From an uncultured Faecalibacterium sp. (GTDB lineage Bacteria; Bacillota; Clostridia; Oscillospirales; Ruminococcaceae), in the NCBI GenBank assembly GCA_934525845.1, contig CAKSZS010000065.1, forward strand, positions 1 to 6,588: 6,588 nucleotides of DNA. Direction: 5' to 3'. Shown piece by piece: positions 6,337 through 6,588 of this stretch. Made by a program: the position numbers and the translations under genes. The notes under the pieces were generated by a model. That model was given only the letters and a program-made list of their open reading frames with translations, was not told the origin of the DNA and searched no databases. Each line of letters starts with the position of its first letter. The first letter of the stretch is position 1.

Positions 6337-6365
6337 TTGACAATAAGACGGGGGTGTGGTATTAT
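6337..6365 (+). promoter_or_regulatory. Strong sigma-A promoter P1
   Basis: TTGACA (6337-6342, full consensus), a 17-base spacer and TATTAT (6360-6365, 5 of 6). Transcription should start near 6372, inside the palindrome at 6371-6383. No gene follows in the 216 bases to the window edge, so P1 feeds the same downstream unit as P2. Between P1 and P2 there is a GCTGAG/CTCAGC inverted repeat (6381-6386 with 6409-6414) and CTTTGAAAAG (6422-6431), which faintly resembles a boxA antitermination site; that last reading is weak. Confidence 0.85.
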
Positions 6366-6370
6366 ACTTG

Positions 6371-6383
6371 AGCGCCAAGCGCT
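6371..6383. repeat. Palindrome at the P1 start point
   Basis: AGCGC-CAA-GCGCT is a perfect 5-bp inverted repeat with a 3-base centre, covering the predicted first transcribed bases of P1. It could be an operator or a 5'-end hairpin. It overlaps the GCTGAG arm of the next inverted repeat, so the two structures could compete. Confidence 0.5.
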
Positions 6384-6521
6384 GAGACAAAAGAATGACT
6401 TCTGAAGCCTCAGCAGGAAGCCTTTGAAAAGAACCAATAGACGCTGAAAAGTTCCAGTTTATTCTGAGAAACTTTGAGGCATCCAAGTTCAGAAAGTTCA
6501 AAAGCTTCTGAAAAAAAGAGC

Positions 6522-6550
6522 TTGACAAAAAATCACTTCTGTGATAAAAT
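6522..6550 (+). promoter_or_regulatory. Strong sigma-A promoter P2
   Basis: TTGACA (6522-6527), a 17-base spacer and TAAAAT (6545-6550), with A-rich sequence (6510-6517) just upstream. The start point should be near 6557. The spacer holds a dyad, ATCAC-TTCT-GTGAT (6532-6545). P1 and P2 are 185 bases apart and face the same way. This tandem arrangement, with no open reading frame in between, is what rRNA operons in Firmicutes often show. Confidence 0.87.
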
Positions 6551-6556
6551 AATCAA

Positions 6557-6588
6557 GTCGCCGGTCGAAAGACCTGAGGCGCACAGGA
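6557..6588 (+). ncRNA. Start of a structured leader, probably of an rRNA operon (partial)
   Basis: From the predicted P2 start the RNA would fold at once. CGCC (6559-6562) pairs with GGCG (6578-6581) and GGTC (6563-6566) with GACC (6571-6574), around a GAAA tetraloop and with a TGA bulge. The window ends 7 bases later. Tandem consensus promoters plus a non-coding structured leader suggest the 5' end of an rRNA precursor. No 16S sequence is in the window, so another highly expressed RNA or a leader-controlled gene remains possible. Confidence 0.45.

Noticed and set aside
6324..6427. Tiny + strand open frames (ATG 6324, ATG 6395) around P1
   Set aside because: The first lies across the promoter itself. 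The second has 10 codons and no ribosome site.

Overview
The window looks like chromosomal core-metabolism DNA from a GC-rich gut Firmicute. My best guess is the Faecalibacterium/Subdoligranulum group of Oscillospiraceae. The reasons are GC-rich genes with strong GGAGG-type ribosome binding sites, a low-GC promoter style (TTGACA / TATAAT), and a palindrome-rich intergenic element at 1008-1208 of a kind I recall from those genomes. The genus is an inference from memory, not a database result.

Left part (1-992): the last 311 codons of ptsI (PTS enzyme I), closed by a strong GC hairpin terminator. A 366-base gap follows (937-1302). It holds the terminator, a roughly 200-base cluster of inverted repeats, and an extended -10 promoter.

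Middle (1303-4989, all + strand): a closely spaced set of three genes. They are a cation diffusion facilitator with a manganese-type metal site and an apparently duplicated C-terminal domain, a fold-type I PLP aminotransferase, and a eukaryote-like NADP isocitrate dehydrogenase. The last two meet around 2-oxoglutarate and glutamate. The exporter's link to them is positional only. The set ends in a long-stem bidirectional terminator at 5005-5062.

Right part (5089-6116, - strand): aroD (type I 3-dehydroquinate dehydratase) followed by a small AT-rich gene for a 67-residue two-helix membrane protein, transcribed towards icd and sharing its terminator. Upstream of aroD, 6117-6588 contains no gene. 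It holds a + strand terminator-like hairpin with no gene to terminate, a run of A-tracts, and two near-consensus promoters (17-base spacers) that fire off the right edge. This resembles the tandem promoter region of an rRNA operon, but no rRNA sequence is inside the window.

I do not see a new defence, mobile or biosynthetic system here. The points most worth a second look are the double C-terminal module of the CDF exporter, the phage-like small membrane protein behind aroD, and the promoter region at the right end.
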